The notes under the pieces are model-generated. The model was not told where the DNA came from, did not search any database, and saw only the letters and a list, made by a program, of their open reading frames with translations. From Baylisascaris procyonis (lineage: Eukaryota; Nematoda; Chromadorea; Rhabditida; Ascarididae), in contig JAZARR010000164.1 of NCBI GenBank assembly GCA_037389465.1, forward strand, positions 3,734,501 to 3,798,500: a stretch of DNA of 64,000 nucleotides, given 5' to 3'. A program made the translations under genes and the position numbers. Positions 11,293 through 23,045 of this stretch are shown piece by piece (position 1 is the stretch's first letter; the number at the start of each line of letters is the position of its first letter).

Positions 11293-12215
11293 GCACTTGC
11301 TTCAGTGGAATGCTGCGTTTGCTGCAACCAGTTGCGCTCAAATCCTGAGTTCTGCCCACCAAATTTCATTGACGTCTAGAAGAGAGAAGGCGACTGCTGG
11401 TCAGCCGTACTTTAAAAGTGAAAATTTTGAAAGCTTGGCGTGCGCCCTACTGTTCCAGAATGACGCTGAAGAAAGCTGCATTGTGGTTCATCGTGCAAAA
11501 GGGGTCGAACAGCTGGTATAGTCGATTGTAAGACCGGAAGGTGGAAGCATTCGCATAAAAGTTTTCAATGCGAAGATAACGATTTGATAGGGTTCTCGAG
11601 CTTCATAAAGAAATCTTGACGAAAATCGCGGCTGATCAATTTTCAGTCCCTCTAGCTGATCCTTCATTGGTGGCAACGAAAAAGAATGTTCAATACCGGT
11701 CAATCGCGCTTTCCGGAGCCAAAGAGCACCTGCTGATTTTGATTGGCAGCTCGTCACAGTGGCCATTACCGCAACCGACGGAATACTTGAACGATGTTAC
11801 TCGTGTGGAATGTTTTGTACAGGTCTAAATCATAAGAATAAGCACCATCCTGAAGAAGCATTTTTCGAGAACATGTTGATACTGAGGTCTTTGAGTCTAG
11901 TTTGTGAGTTATCCTACGTTTTGCATACACCATGCACACAAGCGTCAGTGTCTTTGAGGGTGTGAAAGCCAGAGATTCACCCTAGACATTTCATGCCCTC
12001 GAGCTTGACGACAATGGACTTAACAATCTGTTCACGTGGTTAGCCATCCCCGAATTTTTGCTGAGATATTTGACGTTCGGCTGAGTTCCCCAGATAGGTA
12101 TTAAGGGTGAACGAACATCAACGATTTATTTTCGAACAGCTCTTTCAGTATGTTAATTTTGTCTTCGACGGAGACTTCAAGTGCTCTTTTTAACGGAGTG
12201 TGGTTGGTTAAACAG

Positions 12216-12398
12216 GTCCAGGCGGCGCCATCTAGCTTCAAAACGACGATGCAGTTTCTTGTGGGCTCGTCAAGCGAGAAGCAGTCTTTGGAAGTGACTT
12301 ATTTATGATGGCTGAATCGTATGTGGAATGTGTTTGCATTTTCAGCAATTTAGGCAGTCAATCGATAGAGAGTCTGTGACGATATCACAAGCCGATAA
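12216..12398 (+). CDS. Two exon-like segments joined by a 52-nt intron
   Basis: Exon 12216-12293 (after TTAAACAG, 26 codons) ends in GAA before a GTGACT donor. The next exon, 12346-12398, follows TTTGCATTTTCAG and ends before a strong GTAAGG donor. Both sides of the 52-nt intron are phase 0, a typical size for a small nematode intron. Encoded text includes QFLVGSSSEKQSLE joined to QFRQSIDRESVTISQAD. The next exon needs phase 2 and was not identified. A long open frame on the opposite strand (12342-12584) overlaps exon two and is also protein-like, so only one strand is probably real. No domain recognised. Confidence 0.35.
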
Positions 12399-15300
12399 GT
12401 AAGGACGTGTGGGTGCGACTGCTGGAAAGAACGACTTCGCTCGCTCCAGCAGCACCTCAACTGCTATTTTTCTCCTTGTGCGTAGAGTATGACTGACTCT
12501 AAGAACTTCGCTGTCGATCCCAGTCGCTGCCATGCACTGAACGAACGTCGCTGAAGCTTTCAAGAAATTTGATGCTTTTACCAACTGGCCAATTTCTCAT
12601 TGTGAATTGGATAAACGGTTCCACACGAAGATTTTAGGCCATCCACAATAAAATGCATAAGGAATGGATTTGCAACACGGAACAAGAGCAGCGGAGAAGA
12701 GCACATATCACTGCACTAACTTGAAATCAGTAAGTGCGTAACGAAACGGCTGGATGGCAAGTGTTTTGAGAAACTTAATTCCAACATGCTCAGGAAAACA
12801 CTGCGCTTCGAGGGAATTAGACTGCATTTTCAAAATCAGCATACTTAAGTACATAACGCACACAGTCTATCTTCTTTAACAATTTATGGACTGTTAGCCG
12901 TTGAGTGTGTTTCGGAATTCTTGATTCTGAAACAACCGCAACTCCTGAAATGTGCTCCGTGCCAGCTAATTCAGGGGGCGATTCAGAAGGCGTCCCAAGT
13001 TAGCGTACGCTAGACTAAAATACTAGAACGGTGCTCAATCTTTCGCCTTTAGACTATATTAACAGGGTAAGAGATAAAAGTATGTGGCTGAAAGGAAGTG
13101 CGTTTGAGAAAAAAGTTGTCCTTTATCACTGTCTAAAAATCCACAAAATTGATCCACGAAACGACTATCCGGTTTAGAAGTCCGCGCAGAAGTGTAAACT
13201 TTCCCTAAATGCGTATTTACGCCCTACTGTGATCAGCTTGCGGAGAAATTCATTGATCTAAGAATCAAGGGCGCTTAACCTCGTGAAGGAGACACCACTC
13301 GCGTGCTTGAATTCGTGGCTGATTGGCCACGGAAGGAAACTGTTTTTTATAAAGTTCTGCAAAGAATGCGAGTGAGCATATCCCATTTGAACTACCATGT
13401 ACGCGAGTTACCTCACAACCTCGCCGAATTGTCCAGCGGTGCTTCGACTCAAACCTGAGGAAGGTGGACATCGAAATGACCGGAACAGTAGCATCGCGGT
13501 CGCAGGACCTACTTTGGAGCCGTACCGGGAGGTATGGTCATCTGTTAGGAAAGAACTAAAATGGGGATCTCGGAAGCAGAGGTCAAGTGTACGATGGTAT
13601 GAATAAGACATGGGTTGCCTAGTTGGTCAGTTACTACGGTGGTTATAAACTAGCACATGAACTCTGCTAAGTGGGCAAAAGTAGACCAAGACATTTGCAA
13701 TATAACAGGCCATTCCGAATGTCCACAAGTGCCCTTAAACTGTTCTAGAACAGCGACAGCAAATATGCAAACGAGCATATGACTGAAAGTGGTCAACCCT
13801 GGGAGGTAATTTGTACTCCATGCAGGAAAATACGGTAAGAACAAAAACAGGAATATCGCGCTTCAGCAGCGTTTTCCTTTTGTTTTTTAAGGCAATGTTC
13901 CACTGCTTTTACCATGGCTCAGCAATTGCACACCTTAGCAGAGAGGAATCACTAGGAATATGACTAACAGCTTCATCATTTCTTTAACATCCAATCAATA
14001 TCTGACACTTATGAAGATTTGACTGCATTGCTGATATAACAGTGGGAGTGAGCAAGGTTCAGCAAGGAAACGTTAGTCGAGCTCACAGAAGCTGCGCAAT
14101 TGACAGCCTCAGGAAAAGCTGGCCTAATCCAACGAAATTTGCCAAACGTATCTCAGCATAACAAAGTAGGACGACAATTTTATCTGAGAGAGCTGTGTGA
14201 AACAAACTCAAGGCAAAAGATGGCCAAATATCGTTTAACATCTATGCTGCAGTCAAAGATCCTATTCATTTGCTCAAAAGGACGATAAAGTTCTTGCTTT
14301 GGCTTGTCTGGAATCAATAATGAGCGAAGAGCAGACATACAAACCCACAAACAAACACGTTGTAATAATCTTGTTGTGAGCGTTTTATAGGCATATTGGT
14401 ATTGATCAGTTCGTTTGAATCGAAATGCATGAGGTACTCGAAAGCATTTAACTATGTCACTGGATCACGACTGACAAGATCTCATGGACATCTTTTCATT
14501 TAGACCCCATCAATACGACGACGCATTGCTTACTTTTTCCCATTTTTACCGACTGCTCTGCGGATTGCTCCGTAAACTCTGGTATAATCCCATGTTTGGC
14601 TCGCTATTGATGCACCTCCTTCAATGAGACAAAATATTCATATCAATCGGCAGCGGCTTTGAACCTATCTTGACGTGTGCTGCAGTCCTTCCTGTCGCTC
14701 TTCCAGGGGAATCTCTTTTCGGCACTGCCGTAATTTAAATCGCCTCTACCTGCAAGCCTGAGCATCTGCCATGATGATTGAGCCTTCACTGTTTTGTTTT
14801 TTTGTGAATTATTTCATGGCGATAGTCGGAGTTCCCTGTGATCGCTAGCAAATTCCACGTACCGGAGCGCAGGGAGCGCGACCGTAAATGATACCCAAGC
14901 TTCGCATATTTCCCGCGTTTGATTCCGGTCCATTCGTAGACCTACTTGTTTCAAGTTTTGTCAAAAGTAGCATATTGACAGGTGTTGCGCAGTGATAACG
15001 CAAAAGCGGGTAGTCGGGACTCACTTTAAACGGTCCACAACCGATTCATTTTTCTCATATGTTTTAGTAAGGATTATAAACATCTCATGACAATCACGGC
15101 TGATGCATAATGTTTTGACCCATGACATATTTTATGATATTTTGTTGAAGCGTTTCATAAGCACGACATCGAAACTACTGCGTGCATCACGTCTCCATAG
15201 AACAGCCGCATGTCGATCACGTTAAGCCCACATGCGTTTTCGTGCAGGCAACAATGCCGCTTGTAAAATTCACCGTTTCTCCCATAGAAGGTGAAACTCA

Positions 15301-15457
15301 ATCCCGATTCACTCAGCAAAAAGTGGTTGCTGGCGCGATAAACGTCTCAATATACTCAAGACGTCACATGACCTTAACATATGCTTAGCCCACATCGTGC
15401 TCATCGACTCAAATCGCTACTTTTTCATGAAAACTGTAACCAACCGAATTAGGCACG
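12399..15457. other. No confident gene
   Basis: Apart from the antisense frame at 12342-12584 mentioned with the neighbouring feature, only short ORFs are present. No splice-consistent chain was seen. Confidence 0.45.
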
Positions 15458-15871
15458 ATGCTTCTCATTCCTTCCTACGCAGTCATTCAGTTTCGAAATA
15501 TCCCTGTAAATGAATCATGGTTGCACGTTGATCGTGGGAAAATGCTCTTGTTGATGCTTGAAATATACAGCGGTAAACATCCTAAAATTGGAAGTCGGCG
15601 AGTGTCATTATTCTTACGAAATACTGCTTCAGGATTAGAAACTCTCATGTTGATCCATAATATGTTTGTTGGCCATGCTGTTCGAAGTAAGCGGTTATTT
15701 GAACGAAGTTTAACTTTTGCTTGCAAGTTTGATTTCTTGATATTGGTTTCTTTCAAAAAATGCGTTCTTGATCGACAAAGTAAAAGCACCTGGAGAATTG
15801 TGCATCAACAGTATGAACTTCCGTCAAATTTTTTTGAACACTTCTGCCGTCGCTGCAAAGGTGAATTTTGA
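15458..15871 (+). CDS. 137-residue ORF, unrecognised
   Basis: Starts with ATG and runs 138 codons with no break. Content is mixed, with a hydrophobic middle (FDFLILVSF) and a Cys/Arg-rich C-terminus (FCRRCKGEF). No signal peptide or known motif is visible. An internal GTAAGC could be a donor. An ORF of this length is roughly what chance would give once in a window of this size and base composition, so coding status is doubtful. Confidence 0.2.
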   Translation: MLLIPSYAVIQFRNIPVNESWLHVDRGKMLLLMLEIYSGKHPKIGSRRVSLFLRNTASGLETLMLIHNMFVGHAVRSKRLFERSLTFACKFDFLILVSFKKCVLDRQSKSTWRIVHQQYELPSNFFEHFCRRCKGEF

Positions 15872-16580
15872 GAAATGCGCGTTTATTATCTCAGCAACCC
15901 CTGCCGCGGCAGCAACAAGCGCATTTTCCTTTATGAAGAAATGACACATGCTTGCACGTCTGTGTTCAGTAGTGAGGTGCTTGGCAATCGAAATGAAATA
16001 CGGAATTGCGCTTCCGACATCGGAAAAATAGACTTCTCATGGCGTGCTTTGCCTTCGCCATGAGGACAGGGAGCGGTTCTTCGCCATGAAGAGCTCTTGA
16101 ACGAGTGCTGCAACATATCCCAAAATTTCCTTCAATTTTCGATATGAAGAAGTACAAACGTTTTACAATAAAATCTCACAATACTACCAAATACTGGCGC
16201 CTCTTTGATAAGAAACCCTCTTAAAATAGGGGCAATTACCGGCTTTTGGAGTGAACCGCCTTTCAAAGATGGAATTGTAATTTTTATGCGTCATTTTTGG
16301 AAGCAGCTTTCTCCGCCACATAAAATTTTTTTCCAGTAGACCCATAGTCAGAGTAAATCGAAAATGTAAACCGAAATTGAAATAAATAGAAAATGAAATT
16401 GATTTGTCTTTTCAATTCGACGAGGACTTCGCTAATGTGATATTTAGTAGGTCGCAGTTTTCAAAGGATGTGGAAAGAAGCGGTCAAGAATTTCTTCACT
16501 AATATCCTTGTAAACTACCCACATGTTGTAACCGAGTGAGTGAATCGCACAAGCATTGTCAGCAGTCTACAATGAATAAA

Positions 16581-16629
16581 TGCACGGCCCTGCACGGCCG
16601 TGCATAAATACACGGCCCAATGCACGGCA
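16581..16629. repeat. Clustered GCACGGC repeats with 14-bp palindrome
   Basis: TGCACGGCC, TGCACGGCCGTGCA (a perfect palindrome), CACGGCCC and TGCACGGCA follow one another within 49 bp, more GC-rich than the surroundings. Confidence 0.7.
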
Positions 16630-17479
16630 CCTAAAAGGTTCGAAAAATATCACTGTTCTTTTGCTATGTTTTGCGTTGCTTGCTAGGAGAAAGCCATTCT
16701 ACCAAACGCAGCATGCATAGCAATTGGTCGGTGGTTCTATAAATTCTATAAATGTGGCATAACGTCAGTGAATTTAAATTGCAGAAGAACTAGGTCTCTT
16801 CAGACCGCATCCCATCATTGAGGTATATTTGTTTGTTCTAATGCTGTTGGAGTTAATTTTTCTTGCTGAACGAATGCAAGGGTCCACGCCACTAAAGCAG
16901 TGAGGCCGCTGTGGATTTTTTCGCACTGTTTTTAGAATTTTTTCTTAGTTTTTAAGGAAAATCTTCCATCACCACTCGCAGTGGGTGAGTTACGCTGTCT
17001 TCTGCGTTTGCGATGGTAGCGACGATGGATCAACATTCACTGATTCATCTCTACAAGCAATTCTTTTACTGTATTTTACACTCATCTGTATTTCTTCGCA
17101 TTTGCATTACCGAAGCAAGATGTCATCAGATACGCTATTCACATGGAAAATTTGGCGACTTACCGGACAGCGCCCGAGGAGCACCCTGTGGAAGTGGATT
17201 AAATACAGTACATAAAACTGCGTTTGTAATATTACTAATGATCACCGGTTTGATAGTTTTATTGAAGATTTCCCCTTATTGTTACATCTGAATATGCCGT
17301 CATCATGATTTTTTTTCGAAAATTTCCCGGTCTTATCAGCATTTTGTGGAGGGTGTGTTGAAATCGTAACGGTATTGTGGTCGACAAATCTTACATCAAT
17401 TAAGCAAATCTTTCCCGGTAAAGTTGAGAATTATAGATTGGCAGAATTTTTCTCACGAAGCGCTTTGCTGACTTTCGCA

Positions 17480-17656
17480 CTACGTCGTGGCTTTCTTGTA
17501 CCGCGAAGAAAGCTGATAATAATGTAAAAATTCTTCAGCTAAGATCATATGTTCATCATGCAGAACTTCTCGTTTGTCACTGTCTCCTTTCTTCTTCAAA
17601 TACGTTATCGCCTCGTCGACGTGCCCTATGGCATCCGATGTTCGTATCATTGGATG
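17480..17656 (-). CDS. Terminal exon-like segment, helical, unrecognised
   Basis: After an acceptor CATGATTCAG, 58 codons run to a TAG. The translation is polar and helix-prone, e.g. GHVDEAITYLKKKGDSDK and HDEHMILAEEFLHYYQ. A related short segment lies at about 17955-17980 on the same strand, where ERHVNEVID matches GHVDEAIT, suggesting an old local exon duplication. A hydrophobic exon-like segment upstream (18151-18357) could belong to the same gene, via a 24-nt phase-0 segment after CTCTAG at about 18.05 kb, but that chain is speculative. Confidence 0.35.
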   Translation of the reverse strand, partial: HPMIRTSDAIGHVDEAITYLKKKGDSDKREVLHDEHMILAEEFLHYYQLSSRYKKATT

Positions 17657-18150
17657 CTGAATCATGTGCCGGTGATAATGAACGCCTAACACTTTCATTC
17701 AGGATGACTGATTTAATTTTGTGATTTACAGTGCCGCACCAACTCACCTCTCAGGCTATACCCTCCTGCTAACAAAAGCTGCAATAAAATGTTCAATTAA
17801 ACGACCGTTTGCGTTAGCATGCGCTTTGTGTTGTTGGCATCATGCAAATGTGATATTATACTGACATCATATGCAGCGTATCTTGCCTTGAGATGGGCAC
17901 ATCATGAGGTATGAATTTTGCAAGCACTTCTTGGGGCTATTGAAACAGTCTATCACCTCGTTGACGTGCCGTTCCAGAGACAAAAATATCTTCCGCATGT
18001 TTTAAGTGCGCTTAAACGTCTAACCTTCCGCAAGACCCCACAGCAGTTCTAGAGACTAATGCACTGGCCTAGTGCTTTATTTCAGTTATATAAATAGGAA
18101 GCCGTCCATCATCATTTAATATGCTAGTAAAGACGCGATTGCCGTGCATA

Positions 18151-18357
18151 CTAACCAACAAATACATCTGAGAGCTTTATGCGCATATCGTTGCATGCTT
18201 CTTCAATAACGATAGCATTGTGATCGGAAATTTGGTGAGAATGCCTACTCATTTGTAATTCACCACTACTGACAGCTACTGAGCATTTTCCGTTAACAAG
18301 TAGGAAACATTGAAAAAGAGCAATGCAGTAGAACAATTGGAATGTGATCAAAATTGA
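18151..18357 (-). CDS. Hydrophobic N-terminal exon-like segment, secreted-looking
   Basis: Open frame whose first residues (ITFQLFYCIALFQCFLLVNG) resemble a signal peptide, followed by a polar stretch with two cysteines. There is no ATG at the hydrophobic start (the codon is TTG), so a start codon would have to come from an upstream exon; CTATTAG at about 18.36 kb could be an acceptor. Donor-like GT sites occur near 18.16 kb. It may join the segment at 17480-17656. No family recognised. Confidence 0.22.
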   Translation of the reverse strand, partial: SILITFQLFYCIALFQCFLLVNGKCSVAVSSGELQMSRHSHQISDHNAIVIEEACNDMRIKLSDVFVG

Positions 18358-19388
18358 GCTAATAGATCGACCAATGTTTCCTTCTCAGTTTTTTTCATCA
18401 GGACGTGAATTGCTCACACAATGAACTCCTTAATGGCAGTCTCTACTTGAAACAGTGCCAATGATTGCAGCCCTTTGGAAAAATAAATTGTTGCATTCTG
18501 TTGTTATAAATGACCTCCATAAGGAGCAACGTAACACCGGTGGAAGAATTCTGACATCTTATGAATTATATATTTGTGTCTCTCTATTGGTTTTCATCGA
18601 AAGTTCACTTGTCACTTTAGCTATGAAGAAAAACTAGCAGGTTGAGTGCAGAATGATTGTCAGCTGGTATGCCTTCGCGTAGGTTTGTCCTTCGCCTGCA
18701 GGACGGTATGCCTCGCCTGCTGATTTGCGGAGTGTTTTGTAACTTCCATGCTTAATCACTTGGGAATTGATTAACCGTTTCATTGAGCTGCCGTAAAAAC
18801 CGTGAAACGTGTGATTCATCCTTGGAACGTTGTACGCACTGTTTTGCCTACGCGCCGATGTTTCGCCGACCACTAAATTAGTCAGGAATGGCTACCACAC
18901 TTTGTCGCAATCGAAGTTACGATTGTCGGTCACACTGTGGTCTACATCATACCCACGCAAAGTTACAGCCCTTACTGATACAATTAAGGGTTTATATCAC
19001 AAAGAAGCAAATGCGCCCATATGTACGCACAGATTTGACGTTGTTATTATGTGTTTTACGAATGTGACTCAAATGGTTGGCTCAGAGTATGTACATACGA
19101 TTGTGCATACTTTGCGGTTTGTTCGAAATAGTCTGTAATGAACGGCTTCATTAGTGAGACTGGAAGAACGCAAATCATGCCATTTCCTCTGGTGTTCCTT
19201 TTCAGTTCCTCTAAAATGCAAACATTGATATATCTATTGGTGCACATTACCCACAATGCCTGCTCAACGCAATTTTTCAGTGATTTATTGTTGTTGAGTA
19301 TATGTCAAACGAAATCTTGACAATCCCAGAAGCTGCTCCTATGCCTGTGTCTTTTCTAAAGACAGAGCCTGTTCATTGGTACGGAATG

Positions 19389-20120
19389 CTACTGAAAACA
19401 ATCTTCCGGTGGACCACAATACGTGTACTCCAGACGTTGACAGTTACCTTCTTCCGTTAATCGGTCAATAACGCACTCGTGGAACTTTTTATCGCAGTGG
19501 CAGCCTTCTCTGCTGCAAGAAAAACGATCATTAAGACGGTTCTTGCACACAGGAAAAGCATTCTGTTTGCTGACAAAGCATTCGTCGTTTCAACCTTTTA
19601 GACTGAGTGGCTCATCCAGAGAAGGGCATTAAACAGAAGCTTGAAGTAGTGGTACGGCATGACCGTTATTTTGGAGGGAGGAAGAGGAAGATGAAAGATT
19701 TGTAAGCCGAGCTTATCCTTTTTCACTTTTGGCATGACTTCGGTAAATTTCCACACCGATTCTTGCAAAGCTCTGCTCTGCATTTACCTTCTTTTTCAAG
19801 CGGATAAATCGAGCTCCAATCAAGAAAGAATGCTCTCTCTCCTGCGAAATTTTCACCCATCTGATATAAAAGCCACAAATTTCTTCGCGACAACGTCGAA
19901 TACGCACTCAGTCCTCAGCTTGATGCATGAATAACCTTCAAAGGTATGTGATGCCTGACTAAACCGAAAAATCGCTCCGCATTTCCCCCACTAACTCTGT
20001 AAAACGCGCAGAAAAACTGAGACTTACAACCATCGTTGATTCGCACCAAGATGACACCAATGTTTCGGCTCCCTTAAGTCTTTGCAGTCCTTATTTTCCC
20101 TGCACGGTCGAGGATTGGGC
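19389..20120 (-). CDS. Small cysteine-rich protein, copy 2 (two 3' exons)
   Basis: Paralogue of the gene at 1217-1895 on the same strand. Exon 20120-20028 follows ATTTTCATAG and ends at a GTAAGT donor. Exon 19512-19389 follows TTTTCTTGCAGCAG (NAGNAG again) and ends in TAG. Phases are the same as in copy 1. Conserved features: PC-x5-C, REP-x3-WC-x-LG, a GCHCDKK box, CV(V/I)DR, then GN, EY-x2-C and a final Cys. Nine cysteines are encoded here against eight in copy 1, so the ninth may pair with one from the missing first exon. Identity outside the motifs is modest, so the duplication is old, yet frames, splice sites and cysteines are kept, implying selection. Function unknown; secretion is inferred from cysteine content. 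The tandem GT at the exon 20028 end has the same TG/GTT ambiguity as copy 1. Confidence 0.72.
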
Positions 20121-22629
20121 CTATGAAAATTGCTGCCATGAAATGAACGTAGAGCGCTTATATTAGGTCCAAAACGATACGCATATCTATGGGGGTGTTG
20201 TTAACGTTCAGCTTGTTGAGATAGATACGTGAACCCAATTCTACATCAGCTAAGCAACTAAAAAGTGCATGTCATGGAGTTAGCATCAGACGCCTTATCA
20301 AAATCAACATCCTTGAAATGCGGTCTTGAAGCAGATCAAAGGTTTTGAAATACTCGGGCACATATTCTTCACGTCATACACTACTGATCTGCATGATAAG
20401 ATATCCATCAACTGCAAACTATTTGCAGACGACCTGAAAAATTTACGGCCCTCTCAATGATCACGGGTTCGGATTCCAGGTGATATAAAAGATCTTTATA
20501 TATCCAATGATGGGTTAAATACCTTTCAGTCTGATATTTCTTAATAAAAATTGTGAAATTCTGAACGGCAACATCCATTTTGGACGCTTTTCTCATTCGC
20601 GCATGATGGAGTAAGAAGTTTGACTTATGAATTTCCCTACTCTATGTTGGAACTTTTATTGCTGGGTACTTTCTAAAAAGCATTTTAAGTTGCTCACTCC
20701 GTATTACGAGCAATGGAACGTGAATATTGGAGCATCACGTGAAAGCCTCATTATATGCTCTCAAATATGTCTCACAGCTTTCGTCCCACCATTTCCCTAA
20801 CGATGCTTACCATGTTTAAAACGTTCAAAAATATTTATAGTATATCGGTTTTCGGGAGCATTTCATAGGTCTCACATCCTGCACATCTCCTTGAAATATT
20901 CAGTTCGCGGTCGTACGAACACCGCCGAATCCAGCTGGTTTTGGAAGGGTTTCTCTTTATTGTGTTCCTTTCTTCCTGCCGTTTTACAATCTTGTTGCTT
21001 CACTTTTCGATAAACACGCCATTTCAGTAATTAAAATTGGGCTTCCTCCGATTTCCAAGTTTTTTGGGATTCACAACATCCTAGGATTCTAAGTCCCACT
21101 TATTTTGAGGGCAGCCCAGGTGTGAGATTTCTTGAAGGATCCTGAGATGGTTAAACGATTGAGAAGAAAAAGAAAAAGGAAAATATGTTCAAGATAACAA
21201 ACACTTCTGGAGGGTATGAGAAACGTGCTCCGTAGCAATCCGCCGATGGGTCTGCGCTTGCCACACACTGCCCGTCACACTGAATAGAAACTTTTCAGTC
21301 AGCTTTGATATTTCAGCAAAACTTACTGAAAATGAAGGGTTGGTTGGTGGAAGCGTTAGGCTTTTCGAGATTAATTGGGCGAATTTTTTTAGCTGAATTC
21401 CCGCACTGGAGCTGAAAACATCGTCGTTCAAGAACGGAGAGCCAAAACATACAAATCGGCGTTATAGCTTGTTTCACTCTGACAACAAAATCATTTCAGG
21501 GTGTGTTGTGTGATTCCATCGAACATGAAGGGGGTGATAGAAAGGTTGAGATGATCCCTACTGCATCTACGAGTAAGAGTTTTGCATTTCAATCATTCAT
21601 CTGCAGTGTGGCACACACAGTAGCGCCCGATGCACTCAACCCCATTCAAATTTAGGCCTCTCAAGAACTGCAGTTCGTATGCTAGTCCGATACCGTTCAG
21701 AGTTATCATCAGGCCTACTTTCCTTCCACTCTTCTCCCTCATTGCTTATGCAGCACTTTCCTTATGTTCTCAAACACCTCTGCTGTAACTCCTTGAATTC
21801 ACCTCCACCGCAAAATTTCTTCCGCTACCTCCTCCTGGTGGCAAATCGCCAAAACCGACTTCATATTCAATCTTGTTAAACTTGGCTCTATCGTTAGTGA
21901 CCTTGAATGTTGCAATTCACCGGCGGTGAATTCAAGATTCTAAGGCATATCGCAACAAGAAATTCCACGCCACAACCTGTGACTCCACTGACTGCACATT
22001 CACAAGAAGCACTGCCACCAAGAGTGAGATGAAGCACATTCTGCTGAAAAAACTAGCTACATTTTATAATGAATATATGCATATGAAAATCACACGGAAT
22101 CATGTCAACGCAAATATATCGAGGTATTACCTCTTTGTTCAAAACTAATATGTGATAGTTATTTTTGATATGAAATATGTGCACTGTTTGATGCCTTTTC
22201 TCATAATCTTGTTTACAAAGTTCCTCGCAGCAAAATCTCTGCACTCACATACAGCGTGATTTATCTTTCTGTCCAGTGGATATCTTCAATTTCCAAACCA
22301 TTCTCAAATTATGAAATTCGGCAGATGTATCGTATACCGTAGGATGCACCATCAGTTAAACCGAACCATCAGATTCGAAAAGAGTTGAAGGCTTTGAAAT
22401 GACAAAAACTGAAGGCTGAAGTCGCTCAAAGCTTAAAATGGGTTGAGTCGTCTAAGTTTGTTTATTTGAGTACTGTTGAGATTTTCCACTACAAGCTTAA
22501 TTTGGAATATTTGCGCATTTCGAAACCCGCGGCCTACCTGCTGAACATCGAATCAAAAGAAGCTTTTCCAGCATTGGTTGACTATTTGTTCACTCGTGCT
22601 GCATTTGGTATTGGACTTGTGACTTCATA
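20121..22629. other. No confident gene
   Basis: The first exon of the Cys-rich gene should lie here on the minus strand, but I found no clear ATG with a signal peptide and phase-2 donor. Confidence 0.4.
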
Positions 22630-23045
22630 TTGTCATTTCCTCTTTTTCTTGTCATTTTCTGCCTCACTTTTCCCGTTCAAAATACATATATTGGGTCCGC
22701 AATGTGCTAACACAGTCGTATGAAAGATTGTGAAAATAAAAAAACGCACGTAGCGGTGGGTACCATTCACGTAAAACTTACGGCGTTCTCTTGCTCCAAA
22801 AGAGAAATTAGCAGAAGATCAACGTCAATTTGCCGTTAACACAACTGGTCGTACCTTGCGAGTCCTCTATTTACAGCTGCTGTACCTGTTTTATTCATGC
22901 ATAAAATGGAATTGAAATGCGTTTTCGGGAATGATAAGTGCATGAACACAAAAGATTACCCTTGCAACGCCGCACCCCTTTACATCTCTGCAGCAATTTT
23001 ACCATAGCTACACGTAGCTATCGAAGTGATTTGAATAATAACAAC
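22630..23045 (+). repeat. Dispersed repeat, copy 2, frame-shifted
   Basis: Matches 6373-6795 in the same orientation. CCGTTAACACAACTGG, a GTTTTATTC block and GAAGTGATTTGAATA are the clearest shared runs. Against copy 1 there is a 2-nt length difference before the GTTTTATTC block, which breaks the shared frame. Downstream the frame resumes as VLFMHKMELKC and ends in TAG. If copy 1 is coding, this is a pseudogene; if the whole is a non-coding repeat, this is simply another copy. Confidence 0.55.
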
